Below are positions 25,422 to 33,633 of a stretch of 64,000 bases of DNA, in pieces. Below the pieces are notes generated by a model, which saw only the letters and a program-made list of their open reading frames with translations, was not told the DNA's origin and ran no database searches. Source of the stretch: M30B80 sp965656935 (lineage in GTDB: Bacteria > Pseudomonadota > Alphaproteobacteria > Rhodobacterales > Rhodobacteraceae). A program made the translations under genes and the position numbers. The DNA is taken from assembly GCA_965656935.1 (NCBI GenBank), contig CBFHMG010000011.1, positions 1 to 64,000 of the forward strand, in the 5' to 3' direction. Each line of letters begins with the position of its first letter. The stretch's first letter is position 1.

Positions 25422-26294
25422 ATGAAGCCATATGTCGAGATATTCGAGGTTGGGCCGCGCGATGGGTTGCAAAACGAGGCCCGTGCGATTCCCACGCGCG
25501 AAAAGATCGCGCTGATTGACCTGCTGTCACAGGCGGGGTTTCGGCGGATCGAAGTGGCCAGTTTCGTAAGCCCAAAATGGGTGCCGCAAATGGCCGATAG
25601 CGCGCAGGTTCTGGCAGGCCTCAAGCGCGGGCAGGGAATATCCTATGCCGCGCTGACGCCCAATTTGAAGGGGTTTGAGGCCGCGATTGCCGCGCGTGCC
25701 GATGAGATTGCGATTTTTGCCAGCGCCTCGGAAGGGTTCTCTCGGGCCAATCTCAATGCCAGCATCGAAGACAGCCTTGCGCGCTTTGCCCCCGTGGCTG
25801 AGGCGGCCAAGGCCCATGGCCTGCCGATGCGCGGCTATGTCTCTTGCGTCACCGATTGCCCCTTTGACGGCGCGGTTGCCCCGCAAGAGGTGGCCCGTGT
25901 TGTGGCGGCTTTGCGGGATTTGGGCACTTATGAAATCTCGCTTGGTGATACAATCGGGCAAGGGCGGCCCGAGCGGGTGGATGCGATGTTGCAAACCGTC
26001 TTGGAGGAGATGCCCGCGCCCCGTCTGGCAGGGCATTTCCACGATACAAGCGGGCGGGCGCTCGAGAATATCGAGGTCTCTCTGGCGCGGGGGCTGCGCG
26101 TCTTCGATGCCTCGGTCGGGGGTTTGGGGGGCTGCCCTTATGCGCCTGGTGCGCAGGGAAATGTCGCCTCCGAGGCGGTGGCCTTGCGGTTGGATGCATT
26201 GGGCTATGAAACTGGGCTGGACGGGGCGGTTCTGGCCCAAGCGGCAGAAATGGCGCGCGCCATGCGTGGGCCGCAAGAAGAGGGCGGAAGATGA
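25422..26294 (+). CDS. mvaB: Hydroxymethylglutaryl-CoA lyase
   Basis: 290 residues of the DRE-TIM (HMGL-like) family. N-terminal EVGPRDGLQNE provides the catalytic Arg-Asp and metal ligand. The metal-binding HFHDTSG and the signature loop GGCPYAPGAQGNV with the catalytic cysteine are present. It cleaves HMG-CoA to acetyl-CoA and acetoacetate, the last step of leucine degradation. The following hydratase starts within its stop codon region (ATGA overlap), confirming one operon. Confidence 0.95.
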   Translation: MKPYVEIFEVGPRDGLQNEARAIPTREKIALIDLLSQAGFRRIEVASFVSPKWVPQMADSAQVLAGLKRGQGISYAALTPNLKGFEAAIAARADEIAIFASASEGFSRANLNASIEDSLARFAPVAEAAKAHGLPMRGYVSCVTDCPFDGAVAPQEVARVVAALRDLGTYEISLGDTIGQGRPERVDAMLQTVLEEMPAPRLAGHFHDTSGRALENIEVSLARGLRVFDASVGGLGGCPYAPGAQGNVASEAVALRLDALGYETGLDGAVLAQAAEMARAMRGPQEEGGR

Positions 26295-27070
26295 CGACAA
26301 TCAGGATCGACAGGGATGCGCGCGGGGTGGCCACCCTGACTTTGGCGCGGCCCGAGAAACATAATGCGCTCAACGCCCAGATGATTGCAGACATAACCCA
26401 AGCCGCCCTTGATTTGGGCGCCGATCCCAAGGTGCGGGTGGTGGTGCTGACGGGTGAGGGGGCCAGTTTTTGCGCGGGTGGTGATCTGGCTTGGATGCGC
26501 GAGCAGATCGAGGCGGATGGCCCGACCCGTGCGCGCGAGGCCCGCAAGCTGGCCGATATGCTGGGTGCCTTGGACCGGATGCCGAAACCTTTGGTTGGCC
26601 GCATTCAGGGGCAGGCCTTGGGTGGTGGGGTCGGGATGATCTCGGTCTGTGATGTCGCGATTGGGGTTGAGGGTGCCAAATTCGGGCTGACCGAGGTGCG
26701 CCTTGGTTTGATCCCTGCGACCATCGGGCCTTACGTGGTGGCGCGGATGGGGCCTGCGAAAGCGCGGCGGGTGTTTTTCTCGGGCCGCGTTTTCGGCGCG
26801 GCAGAGGCGCAGGACTTGGATTTGCTGGCGCGGGTCGTGGCACCAGATGATCTGGACGCAGCGGTTGAGCGCGAGATCGCCCCTTATCTGTCTGCGGCAC
26901 CTGCGGCCGTGGCGGCGGGCAAGGCTTTGGTGGCCCGTTTGGGGGCTCCTTTGGATGAGGCTGTCATCGGTGCCAGCATCGAGGCCTTGGTGGATCGTTG
27001 GGAACATCCCGAGGCCAAAGAAGGCATCGCGGCCTTTTTCGAGAAGCGCAAAGCCGATTGGACGGAATAG
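26291..27070 (+). CDS. Enoyl-CoA hydratase, probable methylglutaconyl-CoA hydratase
   Basis: 259 residues of the crotonase family. The oxyanion-hole segments are SFCAGGDLAWM and GQALGGGVGMI, followed by a catalytic glutamate in GLTEVRLGLIPATIGPYV. The ATIGPYV segment is common in methylglutaconyl-CoA hydratases (LiuC type). It overlaps the HMG-CoA lyase gene by four bases and would hydrate 3-methylglutaconyl-CoA to HMG-CoA between the MccAB and lyase steps, completing the pathway. Last gene of the operon. Confidence 0.9.
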   Translation: MTTIRIDRDARGVATLTLARPEKHNALNAQMIADITQAALDLGADPKVRVVVLTGEGASFCAGGDLAWMREQIEADGPTRAREARKLADMLGALDRMPKPLVGRIQGQALGGGVGMISVCDVAIGVEGAKFGLTEVRLGLIPATIGPYVVARMGPAKARRVFFSGRVFGAAEAQDLDLLARVVAPDDLDAAVEREIAPYLSAAPAAVAAGKALVARLGAPLDEAVIGASIEALVDRWEHPEAKEGIAAFFEKRKADWTE

Positions 27071-27097
27071 CCCGATTTTTTCAATTGTCTTACATTT

Positions 27098-27119
27098 GGA
27101 TTTTCAAATCCGAAAATCC
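27098..27119. promoter_or_regulatory. Nested palindromes upstream of the 4CL-like gene
   Basis: GGATTT-TC-AAATCC (27098-27111) and GGATTTT...AAAATCC (27098-27104 with 27113-27119) share a left arm. They lie 52 bases upstream of the next start codon in an AT-rich gap and look like an operator for an unknown regulator. Confidence 0.4.
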
Positions 27120-27170
27120 TGCTAGGCTGCTCTCCTGACGCTGGACCACAACCAGCGCAAGGGAGGACAT

Positions 27171-28736
27171 ATGACTGCATTTCAAAGCCTGCATGGCACG
27201 GTTGCATTGCGCGATATCTCGGTCACGGAACGTTTGTTCGAAGGTCTGGATGCACGCGGCGATGAGGTGGCGCTGATTGAGGGGCCGACGGGGCGAAGCT
27301 TTACAGGCAACGCGCTCAAGCAGCAGATACAGGCACTGGCGGGCGGGCTGACATCCGAGGGTCTTGCACCCGGCAAGGTGATCGCGCTTTTAGCGCCAAA
27401 TATGCCTGAATATGTCCTCGTGTTTCATGGCGTGGCCTTTGCGGGCGGAACCGTCACGACGATCAACCCTACCTATACCGCACCGGAAATTCGCCACCAA
27501 TTGCAGGATTCGGGCGCTGTCATGATGGTGACGATCCCTGCTTTTGTGGATGTCGCGCGCGAGGCGATGGAAGGCACGGAGGCGTCTGAATTGGTCGTGA
27601 TCGGCGGCGCGGATGGACTGCGCGATCTCAGCGATCTGATGGGCGAGCCTTTGGCCGACCAAGCCCCGATTGTGGCCACGGAAAACATCGTTGTTCTGCC
27701 CTATTCATCGGGCACCACGGGGCGGCCCAAAGGCGTGATGCTGACCCATCGCAATCTGGTGGCGAATGTGGATCAATCGGCGGTGATTTCTCGGATCAAA
27801 CCGCATGACACGGCGATTGCCTTCCTGCCCTTCTTTCACATCTATGGAATGACGGTTTTGATGAACCTGTTCCTGTCCGAGGGCGCACGCATCGTGACCA
27901 TGCCCCGCTTTGATCTGGAGCTGTTCCTTAAACTGGTGGATGAGCATCAGGCCACACGGCTCTATATTGTGCCGCCCGTGGCTTTGGCTTTGGCCAAGCA
28001 TCCTCTGGTCGATCAATTCGATCTGTCTTCCGTCGAGGAGATTTTCTCGGGCGCAGCGCCGCTTGGGCCTGAAACCGAGGCTGCGGTTGGCACGCGTTTC
28101 GGCGCGCGCTCGGTCCAAGGCTACGGGATGACGGAACTCAGCCCGATCAGCCATATGACCAATGCGCCCGATATCCGCCATGGTTCCAGCGGGCAGGCGG
28201 TGCCCTCGACCGAATGCCGCATCGTGGACCCCGAAACAGGCAAAGATCTGGCGGCAGGTGCCGAGGGGGAGCTATGGGTGCGTGGGCCACAAGTGATGAA
28301 GGGCTATCTCAACAACCCGAGCGCCACTGCCGAGACCAAGACCGAGGACGGGTGGTTGCGCACAGGTGATCTGGCGGTGATTGATGAGGACGGGTTCATG
28401 TTTATTCGTGACCGTTTGAAAGAATTGATCAAATACAAAGGCTTCCAAGTTGCGCCTGCCGAATTGGAAGAGATTTTGATCAATCACGCTGATATCATTG
28501 ATGCCGCCGTTGTCGGTAAGGCGGATGAGGAAGCGGGGGAATTGCCAATCGCTTTCGTAGTGATGCGCGAAGGCGTCACAGGGGATGCGGGCGTGATCAC
28601 GACCTATCTCGAAGGGTGCTTGGCGAAGTATAAATTGCCTGCCGAAATCCGCTTTGTAGATCAGGTGCCGAAATCGGCTTCGGGCAAGATCCTGCGCCGC
28701 TTCCTGCGCGATGAATTGCGCGCGGAGGCGGGGTGA
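27171..28736 (+). CDS. 4-Coumarate-CoA-ligase-like acyl/aryl-CoA synthetase
   Basis: 521 residues, ANL superfamily. Phosphate loop VLPYSSGTTGRPKGVML, the 4CL-type GYGMTELSPISH, hinge TGDLAVIDEDGFMFIRDRLKELIKYKGFQVAP and the catalytic lysine near the C-terminus in KSASGKILRRFL. It activates an aromatic or medium-chain acid to the CoA ester. It is separated from the leucine operon by 100 bases with its own palindromic element and has the site AAGGGAGGA, so it is likely a separate transcription unit. Convergent with the PleD-like gene. Confidence 0.88.
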   Translation: MTAFQSLHGTVALRDISVTERLFEGLDARGDEVALIEGPTGRSFTGNALKQQIQALAGGLTSEGLAPGKVIALLAPNMPEYVLVFHGVAFAGGTVTTINPTYTAPEIRHQLQDSGAVMMVTIPAFVDVAREAMEGTEASELVVIGGADGLRDLSDLMGEPLADQAPIVATENIVVLPYSSGTTGRPKGVMLTHRNLVANVDQSAVISRIKPHDTAIAFLPFFHIYGMTVLMNLFLSEGARIVTMPRFDLELFLKLVDEHQATRLYIVPPVALALAKHPLVDQFDLSSVEEIFSGAAPLGPETEAAVGTRFGARSVQGYGMTELSPISHMTNAPDIRHGSSGQAVPSTECRIVDPETGKDLAAGAEGELWVRGPQVMKGYLNNPSATAETKTEDGWLRTGDLAVIDEDGFMFIRDRLKELIKYKGFQVAPAELEEILINHADIIDAAVVGKADEEAGELPIAFVVMREGVTGDAGVITTYLEGCLAKYKLPAEIRFVDQVPKSASGKILRRFLRDELRAEAG

Positions 28737-28755
28737 GCGGGAGCTAGAGAGCGCC

Positions 28756-30120
28756 TTAGGCCGCGAACATCGTCACGGCATTGCGCCCTTCGGCTTTCGC
28801 GCGGTAGAGCGCACGATCCGCTTGTTCCAGCAATTCCTCGGCGCTGTTGGTCCGGCCTTGGGCCAGCGCGATCCCCACGCTCAAGGTGACCCGCATTTGG
28901 GGGCCACCTGCGGAGAGTTGAATAGGCTCGCCCCCCACCGCATGGCGCAAACGCTCCCCTATCTCGAAGGCGATGGCGCGGTTTGCCCCTTGAAAAGCGA
29001 GCAGGAATTCTTCGCCGCCGAGGCGCGCCAGAAGGTCCGTCTTTTGGGTATGGGCCGAGAGGCGGCGCGCGATGGCGGCCAGAACCTTATCGCCCGAGGC
29101 ATGGCCAAAGCGGTCATTGATCTGTTTGAAATGGTCCAAATCCAGCATCATCACCGTCAGGCCGGCACCGCTTTGCCCCATTTTTTCAAGGTGATGCATG
29201 GCGTATCGGCGGTTATGCAGGCCTGTGAGGCTATCGGTCACCGCCATCTCAAGGCCTTCCTGAACGCTAGCCTCCAGACGGTCGGTCTGGCGCTTGCGTC
29301 TGAGTTGATGCGCAACCCGCAGAATCAGTTCATCACGATCCAGCGGATGATAAAGGATATCGCCCGCGCCAAGATCAAGCGCCATGGCCGCGCGCTCCGT
29401 GTCCCCTTCGGGCAGCAGGATTATGGTCTGTGCCGAACAGCGATGCCCGCGTGAGCGCAGATCAGCCAAAAGGCGCAGCCCGTCATTCCGCTCGACCAGA
29501 TCGACGGGGATGATGAAGATATCGGGCATCAAACGGTCGGGCAATTCCACCGCCGCCAGTGCTTCGTCACAGGTGAGGATCGAGATGCGATCCCGCAAAT
29601 GGCGAGACAGTGTTGATGTCCAGTGATCAGGCTTTGAATGGGAGGTCGTGATGGTTGCGATATTGGCGGGGCCATGAAATGTGGCGGCGGGGTCGCTCAT
29701 GCCGCGGCCTGCACAGGCCTCGTCGCGGGCTGATAGCAGTCTTTGCGCCTCACCTGCGCGCAAAAGCGATCTGACGCGGGCCAGCAGGGTCAGCTCATCC
29801 ACGGGTTTGGGAAGAAAATCATCCGCCCCCATGCGAAGGCCCCTGATTTTGCTGGCTTGATCATTGAGCGTGGTGACCAGAATAATCGGGATATAGGCGG
29901 TTGCAGGGTCCGCCTTAAGCCGTTCGCAAAGGTTCACCCCATTGGCATCGGTCATGCCCATATCAAGCAAAATGAGGTCGGGTTTTATTTGTTGGGCGAT
30001 GGCCAGTGCATCTTCTGCTGTATCCGCCTGCAAAACGTCAAAATAGGCTTGGCGCAATTTGACCTTCATAACAATGCGGTTGGCCGCTACATCATCTACC
30101 ACAAGTATACGCCGGGTCAT
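28756..30120 (-). CDS. PleD-like response regulator with GGDEF domain (diguanylate cyclase)
   Basis: 454 residues from the ATG at 30120 (GGGAG eight bases upstream); the frame is open much further but the receiver starts here. Domains: receiver 1 (MTRRILVVDDVAANR; phosphoacceptor in LILLDMGM), a second, degenerate receiver around residues 155-285, and a GGDEF domain with active-site RLGGEEFLLAF. This is PleD architecture: phosphorylation drives dimerisation and c-di-GMP synthesis. The usual inhibitory RxxD site before GGEEF reads QKTD, so product inhibition may be weak. Divergent from a DUF3572 gene. Confidence 0.9.
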   Translation of the reverse strand: MTRRILVVDDVAANRIVMKVKLRQAYFDVLQADTAEDALAIAQQIKPDLILLDMGMTDANGVNLCERLKADPATAYIPIILVTTLNDQASKIRGLRMGADDFLPKPVDELTLLARVRSLLRAGEAQRLLSARDEACAGRGMSDPAATFHGPANIATITTSHSKPDHWTSTLSRHLRDRISILTCDEALAAVELPDRLMPDIFIIPVDLVERNDGLRLLADLRSRGHRCSAQTIILLPEGDTERAAMALDLGAGDILYHPLDRDELILRVAHQLRRKRQTDRLEASVQEGLEMAVTDSLTGLHNRRYAMHHLEKMGQSGAGLTVMMLDLDHFKQINDRFGHASGDKVLAAIARRLSAHTQKTDLLARLGGEEFLLAFQGANRAIAFEIGERLRHAVGGEPIQLSAGGPQMRVTLSVGIALAQGRTNSAEELLEQADRALYRAKAEGRNAVTMFAA

Positions 30121-30211
30121 TCCATACTCCCAATAGTGTCCTTTTAGGACTGAGGGCATGTTTGAGCGGTAAAGGTTAACAAACCATTTAGTGAGAAGGG
30201 CGGTGATAGGA

Positions 30212-30496
30212 ATGCAGCAGGATTCTGCCGAAATTTTTTCGATCAAGGCATTGGCTTGGCTTGGCAGCGATGACGACCTGCTGGGAACCTTTTTGGGCGC
30301 AAGCGGGGCCAGCACGGATGATCTGCGCCAAGCCGCCCTTGCGCGGGATGCGGATTTCTTGGGCAGCGTGTTGGATTTCATCTTGATGAATGATGAATGG
30401 GTGATGAATTGTGCCGACAGCCTTGATGTGCCGCCCGAGCATATCGCGCAAGCCCGAGCCGCTTTGCCCGGAGGGCAATTGCCCAATTGGACCTAA
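30212..30496 (+). CDS. DUF3572 family protein
   Basis: 94 residues from the ATG at 30212 (TAGGA upstream; an in-frame extension starts at 30191). All-helical small cytoplasmic protein with the DUF3572 pattern: EIFSIKALAWLGSDDDLLG, then FLGASGAS and a helix AARDADFLGSVLDFIL-like stretch ending in a Trp (LPNWT). Function unknown. It is found in alphaproteobacteria, often beside a PleD-like gene, as here where the two are divergent across 91 bases. It is followed by a HAD phosphatase 25 bases downstream. Confidence 0.8.
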   Translation: MQQDSAEIFSIKALAWLGSDDDLLGTFLGASGASTDDLRQAALARDADFLGSVLDFILMNDEWVMNCADSLDVPPEHIAQARAALPGGQLPNWT

Positions 30497-30521
30497 GCCC
30501 GCTATCTGACGGAGCCCAGAT

Positions 30522-31229
30522 ATGACGATGAAGCTGCAAGCCATCCTATTCGATAAAGACGGAACCCTTTTTGATTTCCAGAAAAGCTGGGGCAATTGGG
30601 GCGGGGCGGTCTTGCAAGACCTCTCAGGCGGTGACCCCGATCTGTTGCACCGTTTGGCCGATATCATCGATTATGATCTTGGCAATTCGCGCTTTCTCCC
30701 CACCAGCATCGCCATTGCGGGCACGGGTGAGGAAATCCTCCAAGCCATGCTTCCTGCGCTTCCCGAAACAGACCCTGCCACGCTGCTTTCGCGGCTTGAA
30801 GACAGCGCCGTGCAGGCCGAGATGGCCCCTGTTCTGCCCCTTTTGCCGCTTTTGTCGGAATTGCGGGGGTTTGGCCTCAAACTTGGGGTTGCGACTAACG
30901 CGGTTGAGGTCGAGGCACAGGCCCATCTGGAACAGGCAGGCATTCTGGCCAGTTTCGACAAGGTCTTGGGCTGTGACAGTGGGTTCGGGGCCAAGCCTGA
31001 GCCTGGAATGTGCAGCGGCTTTGCCCAAGCCACAGGCTGTGATCCCGCTCAGGTGGTGATGGTGGGCGACAGTCTGCATGACCTTCATGCAGGCCGCGCG
31101 GCAGGGATGCGCACGATTGGCGTTCTAACAGGGGTTGCCAGCGCGGATGATCTGGCCCCGCATGCCGATGCGGTCCTGCCCGATATCGGGCATCTGCCCG
31201 CATGGTTGGCCCCTCAGATGCAGGGATAG
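30522..31229 (+). CDS. HAD family hydrolase (Gph-like phosphatase)
   Basis: 235 residues. HAD motif I is LFDKDGTLFDF, motif II is GVATNAVEVE, motif III is the lysine in GAKPEPGM, and motif IV is MVGDSLHDLHAGRAAG. Subfamily IA with a helical cap. The substrate may be phosphoglycolate or another small phosphomonoester; a more canonical gph lies at 13236. Probably co-transcribed with the DUF3572 gene. It ends with TAG, after which the same frame stays open to 31391 without a start codon. Confidence 0.85.
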   Translation: MTMKLQAILFDKDGTLFDFQKSWGNWGGAVLQDLSGGDPDLLHRLADIIDYDLGNSRFLPTSIAIAGTGEEILQAMLPALPETDPATLLSRLEDSAVQAEMAPVLPLLPLLSELRGFGLKLGVATNAVEVEAQAHLEQAGILASFDKVLGCDSGFGAKPEPGMCSGFAQATGCDPAQVVMVGDSLHDLHAGRAAGMRTIGVLTGVASADDLAPHADAVLPDIGHLPAWLAPQMQG

Positions 31230-31394
31230 CCGCTTTGCTGGTCCATTAACGCCGCTTCTTTTCAAAACGCGCAAATCATCAAAAACGACGCGATCTGTCG
31301 CGATCTGAAGACCTTTTTCGCCCTGCTCACCCGCAAACTGGCCAAAGGCCCGCGCATCTACCGCGCTGTGCCCAAGGCGGGGAGCGTTTGAGCG

Positions 31395-32954
31395 ATGAAT
31401 AGCGACAGCCCAAGACCACAGCGCAGAGCAGGCGGGCGGCGTGGCAATCAGATGCGCGCCACACCTGCGGTGATCTCGCAAATGCCATGGCGCGTGCCGC
31501 TCAACCCTGACCGCCCGACCGAGCCCTTGGGGGAAGACGGGGTCGAGGCGATCCATAAAGGTGCCCTTCGGGTTCTATCCGAATTGGGGATCGAGTTTTT
31601 GAACGAGGAGGCGCGCGGTTTGATGGCCGAGGCAGGCTGCCTCATCTCGGGCGATCTGGTGCGCTTTGACCCTGATTTCGTGACAGAGATGGTCGCCAAA
31701 GCGCCCTCGGAATTCACGCTGACGCCTCGAAACCCTGACAAAAGGATCACGATCGGGGGCAAGCATATCGTCTTTGGAAATGTTTCCTCGCCGCCCAATG
31801 CATGGGATCTGACACGCGGCAAGCGTCCGGGCGATTTCGAGACTTATAAGGAGTTTATGAAGCTCACCCAGTATTTCAACTGCATCCATTTCGCGGGCGG
31901 CTATCCGGTGGAGCCCGTCGATATTCATGCCTCAATCCGCCATCTCGACTGTTTGTTCGAGAAACTCACCCTGACCGATAAGGTAGTGCATGCCTATTCG
32001 CTGGGGCCCGAGCGGGTAGAGGATGTGATGGAAATGGTGCGCATCGCGGCAGGTTTGAGCCATGATGAATTTGACGCAACACCGCGCATGTATACCAATA
32101 TCAATTCGGTCAGCCCGCTGAAACATGATTGGCCGATGCTGGATGGTGCGATGCGGCTGGCGCGCCGTGGTCAGCCCACCATCGTTACTCCGTTCACGCT
32201 GGCAGGGGCCATGGCCCCCGTCACCATGGCGGGCGCGGTCACCCTGAGCATTGCCGAGGCGCTGAGCGCTATTGCATTGATCCAATATATCAAGCCTGGA
32301 TGCCCGGTGGGCATTGGCACCTTCACCTCGAATGTGGATATGAAGTCAGGCGCGCCCGCCTTCGGCACGCCTGAATATATGCGCGCCACCCAGATGACAG
32401 GGCAAATGGCGCGGTTCTACGGCTTGCCGATGCGCTCCTCGGGGGTTTGCGCGGCCAATGTTCCTGATGCGCAAGCCATGTGGGAGACATCGCAAAGCCT
32501 ATGGGCGGCGGTCCAGTCGGGCACGAATATGGTGTATCACGCGGCAGGCTGGCTTGAGGGCGGTTTGATCGCCTCGCCCGAGAAATTCGTCATGGATTGC
32601 GAGGTTTTACAGCAAATCCAACGCTATTTCGAGCCTGAGATCACCCAAACAGGCCCTGATGACATTGCAATCGAGGCCATGGCCGAGGTCGGGGCAGGGG
32701 GGCATTATTTCGGCTGCGCCCATACCCAAGACAGATATCAAAGCGCCTTCTATCAGCCTTTCTTAAGTGATTGGCGCAATTATGAGGCGTGGGAGGCGGG
32801 CGGTGCTGTCTGGACGCCTGAACGCGCGCATGGGATTTACAAGAAAATCCTCGAAGAATTCGAGCCGCCCGCGATGGACGACGCCATCCGCGATGAATTG
32901 AGTGATTTCGTGGCGCGCAGAAAGGCCGAAGGCGGCGCGCCGACAGATTTTTGA
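31395..32954 (+). CDS. Trimethylamine methyltransferase (MttB) family protein, non-pyrrolysine
   Basis: 519 residues, TIM-barrel MttB superfamily. Canonical MttB needs pyrrolysine at an in-frame TAG; this frame has none, so it belongs to the non-pyrrolysine branch whose studied members demethylate glycine betaine, proline betaine or carnitine and pass the methyl group to a corrinoid protein. No corrinoid protein or partner methyltransferase is encoded nearby. Segments such as ELGIEFLNEEA, GIGTFTSNVDMKSGAPAFG and VQSGTNMVYHAAGWLEGG follow the family. A possible link to the carnitine-type dioxygenase at 4973 is speculative. Confidence 0.88.
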   Translation: MNSDSPRPQRRAGGRRGNQMRATPAVISQMPWRVPLNPDRPTEPLGEDGVEAIHKGALRVLSELGIEFLNEEARGLMAEAGCLISGDLVRFDPDFVTEMVAKAPSEFTLTPRNPDKRITIGGKHIVFGNVSSPPNAWDLTRGKRPGDFETYKEFMKLTQYFNCIHFAGGYPVEPVDIHASIRHLDCLFEKLTLTDKVVHAYSLGPERVEDVMEMVRIAAGLSHDEFDATPRMYTNINSVSPLKHDWPMLDGAMRLARRGQPTIVTPFTLAGAMAPVTMAGAVTLSIAEALSAIALIQYIKPGCPVGIGTFTSNVDMKSGAPAFGTPEYMRATQMTGQMARFYGLPMRSSGVCAANVPDAQAMWETSQSLWAAVQSGTNMVYHAAGWLEGGLIASPEKFVMDCEVLQQIQRYFEPEITQTGPDDIAIEAMAEVGAGGHYFGCAHTQDRYQSAFYQPFLSDWRNYEAWEAGGAVWTPERAHGIYKKILEEFEPPAMDDAIRDELSDFVARRKAEGGAPTDF

Positions 32955-33039
32955 GGCTCCTGCGCTGCCCTGAAACGATTTCTTAAATCTTTCCCGCTTT
33001 CTTATCCGCAATTGCGAATGACATGGCGAGGATGTGACA

Positions 33040-33633
33040 ATGCACGGGCTGATAAACCGTGCCCTTCAGGGCTTCCTTGTGGATATGCATGGGGCCCCTC
33101 TTTGGGCCGAAATCGCGTCACAGGCCAATCTGCCATTTGACAGCTTCGAGACGATGCTGAGCTATGATCACAGCCTGACCCATGATGTGTTCGAGGCGGC
33201 CTGCGCGGTGCTTCATCGCGACCCGAACAGCCTGTTGGAGGATATGGGCACCTATCTTGTTACCCAAGACACGCTAGAGCCGCTTCGGCGTCTCCTCCGT
33301 TTCGGGGGCGCGACCTTTCATGATTTTCTCTATTCGCTGGATGAGCTGGCCGATCGCGGCAAATTGGCGATGCCCGATATCGAGATGCCCCGCCTCAGCC
33401 TTGAGCAGGGCGATATGGCTGGGTCGTTCCGGCTGCGCGCGGAATGGGACTTGCCGGGGATTGCGCCGCTTCTTCTGGGCAGCTTGCGCGCCATGGCTGA
33501 TGATTACGGGGCGCTGGTTCTGCTGTCTTTGGACGGGGCTGAGGATGGCGCGGAATATCTGCGGATTGATCTGGTCGATACCCAATTCGCAGAAGGCCGA
33601 AGCTTTGATTTGACGGAGAGCCTTGCGTCATGA
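33040..33633 (+). CDS. H-NOX (heme NO-binding) domain protein lacking heme ligand residues
   Basis: 197 residues from the ATG at 33040 (GAGGA seven bases upstream; a GTG two codons earlier is possible). The fold is recognisable: N-terminal MHGLINRALQGFLV and the helix-strand order of H-NOX. Aligning the LDxLHxxL...P...P segment by eye, the proximal heme histidine (H105 in soluble guanylate cyclase numbering) is alanine here (SLDELADRGKL), and the YxSxR propionate motif is absent (FRLRAEWDLPG). It overlaps the HNOBA-GGDEF gene by four bases. It may be a non-heme sensor or a partner-binding protein. Confidence 0.85.
   Translation: MHGLINRALQGFLVDMHGAPLWAEIASQANLPFDSFETMLSYDHSLTHDVFEAACAVLHRDPNSLLEDMGTYLVTQDTLEPLRRLLRFGGATFHDFLYSLDELADRGKLAMPDIEMPRLSLEQGDMAGSFRLRAEWDLPGIAPLLLGSLRAMADDYGALVLLSLDGAEDGAEYLRIDLVDTQFAEGRSFDLTESLAS

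Noticed and set aside
31395..32954. Pyrrolysine-encoding MttB
   Set aside because: The MttB frame has no in-frame amber codon before its normal stop, and no pyl genes are seen.
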